Translations under genes and position numbers: made by a program
Assembly: GCF_004139715.1 (NCBI RefSeq)
Contig: NZ_CP035544.1
Span: 2,607,501 to 2,671,500, forward strand
Source: Muriicola soli
GTDB taxonomy: Bacteria; Bacteroidota; Bacteroidia; Flavobacteriales; Flavobacteriaceae
Direction: 5' to 3'
DNA: 64,000 bases
The notes under the pieces: generated by a model
The model's input: only the letters and a program-made list of their open reading frames with translations
The model's database searches: none
What the model was told of the DNA's origin: nothing
In this document: positions 36,853 through 45,466 of the stretch, piece after piece
Position numbering within the stretch: the stretch's first letter is position 1
How the letters are laid out: the number at the start of each line of letters is the position of its first letter

Positions 36853-38490
36853 CTACTTCTTAAAATTTTGTAATAATTGCGTTGTAGAGGCATCGTGACT
36901 GGAGATTTCTGAAGAAGTAATATCTCTCAGGGTTGTGGCGGCAAGTTGCTTTCCTAATTCTACCCCCCACTGGTCATAACTGAAAATGTTCCAAATTATA
37001 CCTTGTACAAATATTTTATGCTCGTACATCGCAATGAGCGCTCCCAGGCTTCTCGGACTTAATTTCTCTATTAAGAGAGTATTGGTAGGTTTATTCCCAT
37101 CAAATAATTTAAAGGGCAAGAGTTTATTTATCTCACTATCAGAAAGGCCCTTTTCTTCTAACTCTGCCCGTACTTCCTCTGCATTCTTGCCGTTCATCAG
37201 GGCTTCTGTTTGAGCAAAAAAGTTTGCCATTAGCTTTTGATGGTGATCCGTATTCCCGTAAAGAGAAGTTTTGTAACCAATAAAGTCGGCCGGGATAAGC
37301 TTAGTCCCCTGGTGGATCAATTGAAAGAAAGCGTGTTGGGCATTAGTGCCCGGTTCTCCCCAGATGATGGTCCCGGTTTGATATGAAATCTGCGATCCAT
37401 CTCTGGCGGTACTCTTACCGTTGCTCTCCATGATCCCCTGCTGAAAATATGCGGAGAATCTACTTAAGTATTGGGTATAGGGAATAATCGCTTCGGTTTC
37501 GGCTCCGTAAAAATTGTTATACCAGATACTGAGAAGTCCTAGTAAGACCGGGATGTTATCATGGAAGTCGGCTGTCCTGAAATGCTCGTCCATTTCACGT
37601 GCCCCTTCCAATAGCTCTTCAAAACGGTCCGGGCCCAAAGCCAGGGCGATAGACAGTCCCACAGCACTCCAGAGAGAAAATCTTCCACCTACCCAATCCC
37701 ACATTGGAAATACGTTTTCACTGGCAATACCAAATTCCTCAATCTTTTCCGTGTTGGTGGAAACCGCCGCAAAATGCTTGGCGATTTCTTTGGGCGAAGC
37801 GCTTTCTAGAAACCACTTCTTAATGGTAAGGGCATTTGTAAGTGTTTCCTGAGTGGTAAAAGTTTTAGAGACGATGACGAACAAGGTGGTTTCCGGATTG
37901 ATTTCTTTCAGAATCTCCTCTACATGATCGCCGTCGATATTGCTGACAAAGTGTGTCTTGAGGTGGTTCTTGTAAAACTTTAGGGCCTCTGTAACCATTA
38001 CAGGACCTAGATCAGATCCTCCGATTCCAATATTCACTACATCCGTAAAAGCTTTACCGGTAAATCCCTTTAATTTGCCTGAAATGACAGCGTCAGAAAA
38101 TTTTCTAATGTGCTCCCTTACTTCGTAAACTTCCGGAACGACATTTTCCTTGTCGACGAGGATTTCTTCTGACTCTCCGGCTCTCAGAGCCGTGTGGAGT
38201 ACTGCCCTCCCTTCGGTCTCATTGATGATATCCCCTTCAAAATACTTTCCTATTGCATCTTTTAGCTTTACTTCTTTGGCGAGTTGAAACAAGGTTTCCA
38301 GGGTGGTATCCGTAATTCTGTTTTTGGAGAAGTCGACAAAAAAATCCTGCCACTGTCTGGAGAATCGCTTTGCCCTATCCGGGTCGTTTTTAAATAAGTC
38401 TTTTAGGTGATGATCTTTGGTTTCCCGATAGTGTTTTTCGAGCTTTTTCCAGGCGTCGGTAGTGGTTGGATTAATTTTTTCTAAAGGCAT
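36853..38490 (-). CDS. pgi: Glucose-6-phosphate isomerase
   Basis: Cytoplasmic glycolytic enzyme interconverting glucose-6-phosphate and fructose-6-phosphate, the substrate of GlmS; 545 residues. Phosphate-binding sites are visible in [14 protein letters not shown] and [14 protein letters not shown]. The active-site region [17 protein letters not shown], the base-containing ESNGKST, and [15 protein letters not shown] are all present. It lies 4 bases downstream of the M23 peptidase gene, so it likely ends the hppD-side operon. Confidence 0.98.
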   Translation of the reverse strand: MPLEKINPTTTDAWKKLEKHYRETKDHHLKDLFKNDPDRAKRFSRQWQDFFVDFSKNRITDTTLETLFQLAKEVKLKDAIGKYFEGDIINETEGRAVLHTALRAGESEEILVDKENVVPEVYEVREHIRKFSDAVISGKLKGFTGKAFTDVVNIGIGGSDLGPVMVTEALKFYKNHLKTHFVSNIDGDHVEEILKEINPETTLFVIVSKTFTTQETLTNALTIKKWFLESASPKEIAKHFAAVSTNTEKIEEFGIASENVFPMWDWVGGRFSLWSAVGLSIALALGPDRFEELLEGAREMDEHFRTADFHDNIPVLLGLLSIWYNNFYGAETEAIIPYTQYLSRFSAYFQQGIMESNGKSTARDGSQISYQTGTIIWGEPGTNAQHAFFQLIHQGTKLIPADFIGYKTSLYGNTDHHQKLMANFFAQTEALMNGKNAEEVRAELEEKGLSDSEINKLLPFKLFDGNKPTNTLLIEKLSPRSLGALIAMYEHKIFVQGIIWNIFSYDQWGVELGKQLAATTLRDITSSEISSHDASTTQLLQNFKK

Positions 38491-38494
38491 TTTA

Positions 38495-39772
38495 CTAGTT
38501 GAGGGTTAGAAGTTCTTCTGCCTGTTCTTCGGGAAAATCAATGCAATCGAGTTGGGTTTTTACCGGATCCATATACTCGTAATAGGCCGGTCTCAATATT
38601 TCTGCTAAAGGTTCTGCAGCCGGTAATTTTTCCCGTAGCGGGTCTACCTGCCGTCCGTTCTTCCAAAAGCGGTAACAAACATGGGGTCCACCGGTATTAC
38701 CGGTCATCCCGATCCAACCAATTACATCACCCTGCTTTACATATTCACCCCTGCGGACCTTTTGGGCTTTCATATGCAGGTACTGTGTACTGTATGTACC
38801 GTTATGTCTGATCTTTACGTACTTCCCGTTACCTCCTCTACGGGTAGACTCGGTTACCACACCATCGGCAGTGGCGAGAATGGGCGTACCGATAGGCGCT
38901 GCGTAATCTGTTCCTTTATGGGGTCTCACCTTATAGCCGTAATACCTGATTTTTCGTTTGAGGTTATAGCGAGATGACAGTCGGCCAAATTTCAACGGAG
39001 CTCTTAAAAAGGTTCGGCGAAGGTTATTGGCCTCCTGATCGTAGTATTCTTTGATATCGAGCGAATCATTGTGGTAGGCAAAGGCGTAAAACGGTTCTCC
39101 TCTGTGTTCAAAGTAGGCCGCTTTAACTTCACCTGCCCCGGCATAAATACTGTCATTGATATATTTTTCCTCGTAAATGATCCGGAATTTATCTCCTGCA
39201 TCGAGCTTAAAGAAATCGATAGTCCATGCGTAGATACCCGATAATTCGTTTACCATCAGGTAATCGATATTCTGCTTTACAATAACGTCGGATAAAGATC
39301 CTCCTTTGGGAATTACTCCGGATGCTTCTCGCTGTACAAGTTTTACTTTCTTTCTTCCTTTGTAGGCCAGAACGGTGTCCCTGAAGTCGACTACCGTATA
39401 ATTAATGGCATCATTCTCATAAATAAAAAGCTGAGCGACTTCGGAAGTATCTCTCGATTTTAAAATGGTATAGGGGTTGCCCACTCGTATACGCCTAACA
39501 TCGAAAGTGTCCTTAAACCTTTGTGTGAGCTCGTAGATTTTAGGATAATCTACCTTGTTACGGGTCATGAGGTCACCGAAAATATCACCTCTTCTGATGG
39601 TGTCTTCAACCACGATGAAATCTGAAAGGTTAAGTCCGTATTTCTCGATATTCCTTTCCGGGATAGATTCTTGAACATCAACATCTTCATCAGCTATAGA
39701 AGCAGTAGACTTTTCTTCACCACATGAAGATAGCAGCATACATGCTAAAAAGAGGCCCCAGTATTTTCGCAT
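38495..39772 (-). CDS. M23 family peptidoglycan DD-metalloendopeptidase, lipoprotein
   Basis: Cell-wall hydrolase of 425 residues with a lipobox (LLSSC, Cys17). The N-terminal part (about 60-230) has LysM/OapA-like beta structure. The LytM domain (about 270-375) has the zinc motif [13 protein letters not shown] (His, Asp), the [12 protein letters not shown] strand and the terminal [13 protein letters not shown] histidine. All zinc and catalytic positions are intact. It probably trims or remodels peptidoglycan crosslinks. It lies between TDO-family and pgi genes with gaps of only 4-6 bases. Confidence 0.93.
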   Translation of the reverse strand: MRKYWGLFLACMLLSSCGEEKSTASIADEDVDVQESIPERNIEKYGLNLSDFIVVEDTIRRGDIFGDLMTRNKVDYPKIYELTQRFKDTFDVRRIRVGNPYTILKSRDTSEVAQLFIYENDAINYTVVDFRDTVLAYKGRKKVKLVQREASGVIPKGGSLSDVIVKQNIDYLMVNELSGIYAWTIDFFKLDAGDKFRIIYEEKYINDSIYAGAGEVKAAYFEHRGEPFYAFAYHNDSLDIKEYYDQEANNLRRTFLRAPLKFGRLSSRYNLKRKIRYYGYKVRPHKGTDYAAPIGTPILATADGVVTESTRRGGNGKYVKIRHNGTYSTQYLHMKAQKVRRGEYVKQGDVIGWIGMTGNTGGPHVCYRFWKNGRQVDPLREKLPAAEPLAEILRPAYYEYMDPVKTQLDCIDFPEEQAEELLTLN

Positions 39773-39778
39773 TGTACT

Positions 39779-40744
39779 TTAGGTTGTTTTTTCGGGATTA
39801 AATAAGTGATCTATCCATTGTTTACCCCAATTTTCTAATTCCTGTTCGGCGTGCAATTTCGGAAAAAACACCACCTTTTGAAAACTTGGCGGTAAATATT
39901 CCTTCCAATTGGTTCCTCCCGTTGCTTCAATTGACTTATCTCCTTTACTGAGATAGCGGTAGGCCGAGCCCATATGCATGAGCGGCCAATTTACATTCGC
40001 ATTGAGGTCCATCCTCCTTAACGCATCTTTAAGGTCTTTATTATTCCGGCTTTTTTCAGGTAACTTCAGGTATTTGTGATAGATCGTATTGTCTTCCACT
40101 TCTTTTGCTATCCTGATAAATCTGGGCGTGTAGCGATATTCAAACTGTTTGAGGGTCAGGGTTTTCTCTCCGGTATTTATATCTGTAGCGCCTTTTTTCC
40201 AGTAAATATGTTCGTACAGCTCTTCTATACTGTCTTCTTGCGAAAAATTGTTTCGCTCAGTTTCGTGAACCAGATTTTGAAGAGGAGTAGCGTATAATTC
40301 GATCATGCGGTATTGCGCCGATTGAAATCCACTGGACGGCAAAAGCGCCATTCGGTATCGCAGAAATTGCTCTCTTTCCATCCCGGTAATCATAATACTA
40401 AAGGAAGAGATCAGCGCTTTGTAATAGTTATTGATCCGGTTTACTTTTTCAATAAAATGGGATACTTCCTGGGACCTGTCATCCGCGATCTGTTTTTCTT
40501 CGTGTATGATGAGTTTAAAGTACAATTCCGTGATCTGGTGATACATTATAAAGATCTCCTCATCAGGAAAATAGGTCCTGGGCACCTGCAGGCTCAGCAG
40601 GGTATCTAGATGTATATAATCCCAGTACGTAAGATAACGCTGGTAGAGCAGGCCGTCGAGGTAGGAGCTCAGATCCTGTCCGGAATCTTTGTACTTCTCT
40701 GCCAGCTTTTCGATCTGAGATGCGATCTGCTCCTTTTTCTTCAT
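39779..40744 (-). CDS. Tryptophan 2,3-dioxygenase family protein
   Basis: Heme-dependent dioxygenase-family protein of 321 residues. TDO hallmarks are the substrate loop YLDGLLYQRYLTYWDYIHLDTLLSLQ (first part at 28-47), MYHQITELYFKL with His69 at the active-site position, and NWPLMHMGSAYRYL with the proximal heme ligand His257, followed by TGGTNWKEYLPP. No other kynurenine-pathway gene is nearby. It sits with DUF3108 and near hppD, an order I know in Flavobacteriaceae, so its true substrate could be another indole or aromatic compound; the name is by family. Confidence 0.9.
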   Translation of the reverse strand: MKKKEQIASQIEKLAEKYKDSGQDLSSYLDGLLYQRYLTYWDYIHLDTLLSLQVPRTYFPDEEIFIMYHQITELYFKLIIHEEKQIADDRSQEVSHFIEKVNRINNYYKALISSFSIMITGMEREQFLRYRMALLPSSGFQSAQYRMIELYATPLQNLVHETERNNFSQEDSIEELYEHIYWKKGATDINTGEKTLTLKQFEYRYTPRFIRIAKEVEDNTIYHKYLKLPEKSRNNKDLKDALRRMDLNANVNWPLMHMGSAYRYLSKGDKSIEATGGTNWKEYLPPSFQKVVFFPKLHAEQELENWGKQWIDHLFNPEKTT

Positions 40745-40751
40745 GCTGTTG

Positions 40752-41531
40752 TTAATCCATTATGATCTTGAACTGGTGCTTTAAGCCATTGTATCCGTCG
40801 AGATCGGCCTTAAGCGACCCTACCGCCAGATCAGCCTTGATACGGATAGGAATCTTGTTTCTATCATTTGACACCCACAAGGTAAGGCTTTCCTGTTCTT
40901 TAAATACCCTGCCGGCCTGTACGTAGGGTCTGAATTTTAGACATTCCACTTTTCCAAATTTGGTTCGCAGTATGTCTTTCCCAAGAAATTTCAGTTTAAA
41001 CTTAAATATGCCTTCATCGTCATACAGCATGTTTAGTTGAATCGACTTGCCAATCTCCAGGTCTCCTATTTCGTAATTATTTCTGAGGAAATAAAAGCCC
41101 GACACCAGGTCTTGTATGTTTTCCCCTAGGTCAAAATTAAACTTTTTATCATTTTTTTTATCGTCGAGCAGGGCTTCTTTTTTGTTATAGTCAAAGTTGA
41201 TTTCTATGTCCTTGGTATAGCCTCCTTCGTCCACTTTTCGGACAAATCGATACGGTTTTCCGTTTTCCATATCAAAATAGCTCTCATAGGTATCGTCAAC
41301 CTTAAAGAAAATACTCGCAAATCCGGTGGTCCTCCCTCTGCCCACGACGTGGTATACAGGGGTCTCCCCAACGCTGTCTGTTTTAACATGCAGGGTGGCA
41401 TAGCTGGCATTCAAAATACCGTAATGTATCCTGAATTTAAGCCACTCCCCGGGTTTAAATGCTTCATGCACGTTTTGCGCATACAACATCCCCTGGAGAA
41501 AAAGAAACACAAGAAATACCTTCTTTTTCAT
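40752..41531 (-). CDS. DUF3108 secreted protein
   Basis: Exported protein of 259 residues (signal peptide MKKKVFLVFLFLQGMLYAQ). The body resembles DUF3108: GEWLKFRIHYGILNASYATL, KFGKVECLKFRPYV, and the ending SLTLWVSNDRNKIPIRIKADLAVGSLKADLDGY. Function is not known. It precedes the TDO-family gene by 7 bases and is probably first in the operon with TDO, M23 and pgi. A TAnnTTTG lies upstream. Confidence 0.85.
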   Translation of the reverse strand: MKKKVFLVFLFLQGMLYAQNVHEAFKPGEWLKFRIHYGILNASYATLHVKTDSVGETPVYHVVGRGRTTGFASIFFKVDDTYESYFDMENGKPYRFVRKVDEGGYTKDIEINFDYNKKEALLDDKKNDKKFNFDLGENIQDLVSGFYFLRNNYEIGDLEIGKSIQLNMLYDDEGIFKFKLKFLGKDILRTKFGKVECLKFRPYVQAGRVFKEQESLTLWVSNDRNKIPIRIKADLAVGSLKADLDGYNGLKHQFKIIMD

Positions 41532-41544
41532 GATAATTTCTGTT

Positions 41545-41552
41545 CAAAATTA
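41545..41552 (-). promoter_or_regulatory. Possible -7 element (TAnnTTTG) for the DUF3108-TDO-M23-pgi operon
   Basis: TAATTTTG on the minus strand lies 13 bases before the ATG at 41531. Further upstream there is a TTG at about 15 bases distance, short of ideal spacing. It would start one transcript for four genes. Confidence 0.42.
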
Positions 41553-41622
41553 GTAAAACAGGCTTCACAACCATGTTCTTAACGTTATTTAAACAACTAT
41601 TATTCCAATTTTGACTACAAAA

Positions 41623-41650
41623 AAAAGCCCCGACGAGCGTCGGAGCTTTT
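41623..41650. terminator. Bidirectional-looking terminator between hppD and DUF3108
   Basis: AAAAGC-C-CCGACG and CGTCGG-A-GCTTTT pair with one C/A mismatch, with A/T runs on both sides. It probably ends the minus-strand hppD transcript, about 185 bases past the hppD stop. Confidence 0.75.
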
Positions 41651-41834
41651 CCTAAATAACCAACCAAACTTTAAATTATGAAAAACCAATACTTAAAGTT
41701 ATAAGGGAACCACCCCTTATGAGTACAAATCTAATATATCTTCCTGAAACCACATTTCCTTTTAACGTAATTTAACTAGAACCTTAACAATAGTTTATTA
41801 AATCCTTGTGCGATTTAGGAAAATGGGTATATAA
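41651..41834 (+). other. Noncoding stretch with orphan short ORF and hairpin
   Basis: Holds AACCAACCAAAC leader-like sequence, an 8-codon ORF (41678-41704, MKNQYLKL then TAA) and the hairpin ATAAGGG/CCCTTAT at 41701-41720. No gene follows on this strand. It may be a relic of a gene start. Confidence 0.35.
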
Positions 41835-42977
41835 TCAGAGGGTTCCCCTTGATTCCTGTTCTCGTTCTATGGCTTCAAAAAGAGCCTTAAAATTCCCTTT
41901 CCCAAAAGACTTGGCGCCTTTTCTCTGTATGATCTCTATGAACATGGTAGGCCTGTCCAAAATAGGTTTGGTAAAGATTTGCAATAAATACCCTTCGTCA
42001 TCCCGATCGATCAGAATTCCGAGTTCGCTCAAAGGGGCAAGATCCTCATCGATTTCCCCAACCCGATCCAGAACATCCTCGTAATAAGATGCCGGTACCG
42101 TCAGAAATTCTACGCCGCGGTCTCTTAAAGCACTAACGGTTTCGATTATATTATCCGTCGCCAAAGCCATGTGCTGTACCCCTGCCCCGTTATAGAATTC
42201 AATGTACTCTTCTATTTGTGATTTTTTGCGTCCTTCAGCAGGTTCATTAATCGGGAATTTGATCCTTCCGTTCCCGTTACTCATCACCTTACTCATCAGG
42301 GCGGTGTATTCTGTTGATATGTCTTTGTCATCAAAAGAAACCAATTGTGCAAATCCCATAACATGGGCATAGAAGTGACACCATTTGTTCATTTCATTCC
42401 ATCCCACATTTCCCACCATATGGTCAATGTATTTAAGTCCCACATCTGAAGGCTGGTAGTGTGGGTTCCAGGCCTTATACCCGGGCATAAATACGCCTTT
42501 GTACTTACCCCTTTCTACAAAAACATGTACAGTTTCACCGTAAGTGTGGATCCCTGAGAGAACCACCTCTCCGGAATCATCTTTTATGGTTTTGGGTTCA
42601 AAATAGGATTCTGCTCCCCTTTTTACGGTTTCCTGGTAACTTTTTGTTGCGTCATCTACCCACAAGGCAATAGCTTTAACACCATCACCGTGTTGGTCTA
42701 TATGCCGATTGATATCCCCGCCTGATTTTAAAGGAGAGGTAAGCACCAATCTAATTTTATCCTGTTGTAATACGTAAGAAACTCTGTCTTTTAAACCGGT
42801 TTCCAGACCTGCGTAGGCCAGGGGTTGAAATCCCCATGCCCCCATGTAGTAATAGGCAGCCTGTTTTGCATTCCCCACGTAGAGTTCTACGTGATCTGTC
42901 CCTAGCAGCGGTAGGAAATCTTCTGCCGCCGGGTTCTCCTTTGGCAAGTGTAAAGAGGTGTTATCTAAAGTAGCCAT
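41835..42977 (-). CDS. hppD: 4-hydroxyphenylpyruvate dioxygenase
   Basis: Fe(II) enzyme of tyrosine degradation forming homogentisate; 380 residues. Two VOC domains are visible (VELYVGNAKQAAYYYM and YIDHMVGNVGWNEMNKW). The iron ligands are His186 (IDHMVG), His269 (VQHMAL) and Glu348 (FIEIIQ). The substrate loop FPINEPAEGRKKSQIEE is complete. The homogentisate dioxygenase gene is not in the window. A 207-base leader with overlapping hairpins and a 16-codon ORF precedes it; see findings. Confidence 0.97.
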   Translation of the reverse strand: MATLDNTSLHLPKENPAAEDFLPLLGTDHVELYVGNAKQAAYYYMGAWGFQPLAYAGLETGLKDRVSYVLQQDKIRLVLTSPLKSGGDINRHIDQHGDGVKAIALWVDDATKSYQETVKRGAESYFEPKTIKDDSGEVVLSGIHTYGETVHVFVERGKYKGVFMPGYKAWNPHYQPSDVGLKYIDHMVGNVGWNEMNKWCHFYAHVMGFAQLVSFDDKDISTEYTALMSKVMSNGNGRIKFPINEPAEGRKKSQIEEYIEFYNGAGVQHMALATDNIIETVSALRDRGVEFLTVPASYYEDVLDRVGEIDEDLAPLSELGILIDRDDEGYLLQIFTKPILDRPTMFIEIIQRKGAKSFGKGNFKALFEAIEREQESRGTL

Positions 42978-43021
42978 GATATTATTTTTGAATTGATTTT
43001 ACATTAAGGTGTGCCTGAATC

Positions 43022-43094
43022 GGCCCTGAAAATTGCAGGGCTGCTACCACATGGCCCTGAGATGGGCTGTAATATCTATTCTTATGATCAGCAT
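43022..43094 (-). promoter_or_regulatory. Candidate attenuator-like leader of hppD
   Basis: Four segments can pair alternatively on the minus strand: CAGCCC (43064-43069), CAGGGCC (43053-43059), GCAGCCCTG (43036-43044) and CAGGGCC (43022-43028). Segments 2:3 and 3:4 are mutually exclusive. A 16-codon ORF (ATG at 43094, TAG at 43044-43046, preceded by AGGAGAT) ends in Met-Trp and spans segments 1 and 2. No T-run follows 3:4, so classical termination is not shown. Confidence 0.4.
43044..43094 (-). CDS. Possible 16-residue leader peptide upstream of hppD
   Basis: Codons read MLIIRIDITAHLRAMW then TAG. AGGAGAT lies about 7 bases before the ATG, unusual for this lineage which rarely uses strong Shine-Dalgarno sites. 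It overlaps the first two arms of the leader hairpins. The only aromatic residue is a single Trp before the stop. It could be chance. Confidence 0.3.
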   Translation of the reverse strand: MLIIRIDITAHLRAMW

Positions 43095-43184
43095 GCGAGT
43101 TATCTCCTGTCGCAAAGATCGTAAAAAAGAGTGAAATTCTGTATGAACAAAGCCACTTCAATCTGTTCTTGCACCCGTATATAC

Positions 43185-45466
43185 TTAAAACCAGTAACCA
43201 AGGCTGATTAAAAAATACCCTTCATCGGTTTCAGGCGACCAGGAATAAAGGAGCTGGACGGGGCCAAAAAAGGATTCCCAGCCGTAACCCAGGCCAAAAC
43301 CGGTATAATCGGGTGCCGTAAACCATTCTCCGGTCCTGAAAATATCATCTTCAACATTGGCCATATTTGCCGCAAAGAGTAGGTGATTCTTCGGGCTGAA
43401 TTCATAGTCGAAACGAGCATATGCTTTTACGTAGCTGTTTCCGGGCAGACTCAGGAAATCGTATCCCAGGAAAGATTGAAAATTATTTAAAGGGTAGTTT
43501 CCAAATCCCCCAAGACAAAATCGAAGGAGGTCACACGGGATGTCCCAAGTTTAAACCCGCCTTCGGTTTCCAGATTGAGACTCATGTTTGGAAAAAGGGG
43601 GAATGCTGCACCCATGGTGGCCTTGGCAACTGAAAATTCCTTGAAATTATCGTTAAAATCAGATGACCACAGGTAAAAGTGAAAATCCCCATCAAAATAA
43701 AGCCCTCTTGAGGGAAAATACTTATCGTCATAAGTGTCGAGCGTGAGACGTCCAAAGGTGGAAACATAGTTGCCCTTTTCAAAGAATGTACTTTTTCCGG
43801 CAGATGATTGCGGAAGTGAAAGGCTGTCAGTGCGTTGTTCATTGAGTGTGGTGGTGCTATAAGTCAACAGTTTGTGTTCAGCGCCTATTTTAAAGGCAAA
43901 TTCTTCATTCAGTGCTGTTTGCAAATAGATTTGATTGGTAAAATCGGTAACCTTTAAATTGATGTTATTGACATTGACATTGACAGGAACCTCAAAGTTC
44001 GATTCTATTATTCCGTAATCGATCTCCCTTTCAAATTCATAGAATCGCGAATTGATTCCAAAACTCCAGTAGGAGCCTTTGTCAACATAATACTGGAAGT
44101 TATATCTCAAATTGTCACCGAGAATAAGATCGATAGAAGCCACGTCATCCTGCAGCAGCAAATTTTTTCTGGTAAGGTTAATCAGGGCTGCACTTTTATA
44201 TAGGTTATCGTAATGAGCTGCGATTCGCAGAAAGGTCTTATCGGTGCTTTCGGTAAGGCTCATGATCAAATCCTGACCCAGACCGTTAGACAGGAGTTCG
44301 TACCTGATCGTTCTAAAATTTCCCGTAGCAACCAAATTATTTATTCCCTGCTGAAGCTTTGTAAAGCTCATTTTTTCATTCAGGTTGATTCTCAGTTTCC
44401 CCTTGATATACCCCCGGGAAAAATTTTCATTTCCTTCCAGTACAAGTCGGTTTACTACAAGAGAATCCTGCAGCGGGATAAATGGCCTTTCTTCCGGGGA
44501 TAGATTTTGTTTTGTTGCGAGGGCCTCAAGGGCATCTTTGTGCTTTAGTGCAACTTGCTTTCCGGTTTTTATAATGGTGTCTTTCCGTTCAAAGTCGATC
44601 ACAGAGAAATTATCCATATCGGGCTTGATATAGATATCTGTAAGTTCCGATTTCCTCTTCATGTCTTTAATCGTGCGGAAGTTGTTGATCTGCAGAAGGA
44701 TTTCCGTAGCTGACGAAAGAGATGACCTATCCCTCAACCCGTGTTGCACGTCCACGCCAATGACGATGTCTGCACCCATAGCTCTTAATTCCTCCACGGG
44801 ATAGTTGTTGAGTACGCCGCCGTCGATCAGGATCTGTCCATCTACCTCTGCCGGCTGGAATAAGGATGGAAATGTTCCGCTTGCCAGAATGGCCTCAGGT
44901 AAATAGCCGCTGTTTAACATCACCTCTTTACCTGTTTCTACATTGGTGGCTATGCAAAAAAATGGGATTTCAAGCTCATTAAAGTCGCGTATGTCCTTCA
45001 CGTGATATAGTAATTTCACCAGGGTATTATAAATATTCTGACCGCTGGAAATACCTTGTGGAAAGGACAACTTAAAATTGTTGAATGGCAGGGTGAGCGC
45101 GTAACGTTCCGAGTCTTCTTTCTCGTAAAATGTCTTGGCATCTCTGGGCAGGTTATCCTGGATCAGAGCAGTAAGGTCTGAATTGCGAAAAAGGATTTCT
45201 AACTGCTTTGCCGAATATCCCGAGGCGTATAGCGCTCCAATAATGGCTCCCATACTTGTACCTCCGATGTAGTCTATGTGTACGCCCGACTCTTCTATGA
45301 CTTTTAGTGCGCCAATATGGGCCAGTCCCTTGGCTCCGCCCCCACTGAGGACCAGTCCCACTTTAGGTGCCTTCTCCTCGGTAGCTTGCTGTGCGTTTAT
45401 GTGGCACACCACCATAAAAATCATCGCGAAAATGAAGCTATTTCGCATACTGTGAAGATAGACCAT
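43185..45466 (-). pseudogene. Patatin-like phospholipase with BamA-type barrel, frameshifted near the C-terminus
   Basis: Exported protein. The intact part shows a signal peptide to about residue 25, a patatin domain with GGGAKG (42-47), nucleophile Ser71 in GTSMG and Asp215 in DGG, a POTRA-like region near 340, and a beta barrel. The frame stops at 43487 (659 residues), but in the -1 frame after the GGGGG at 43507-43511 the barrel continues for about 100 residues (GNYPLNNFQSFLGYDFLSLP, YGWESFFGPVQLLYSWSPET) and ends FLISLGYWF, a classic outer-membrane C-terminus. One extra G would give 760 residues. Its ATG overlaps the uvrC stop (TAATG), so translation is coupled; a second start is at 45448. 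It may be a sequencing error, a true mutation or phase variation. Confidence 0.88.

Noticed and set aside
43208-43420. Separate small gene after the patatin-barrel gene
   Set aside because: The open frame is out of phase with the restored C-terminal barrel of the patatin gene, whose -1 frame gives a clear outer-membrane end.
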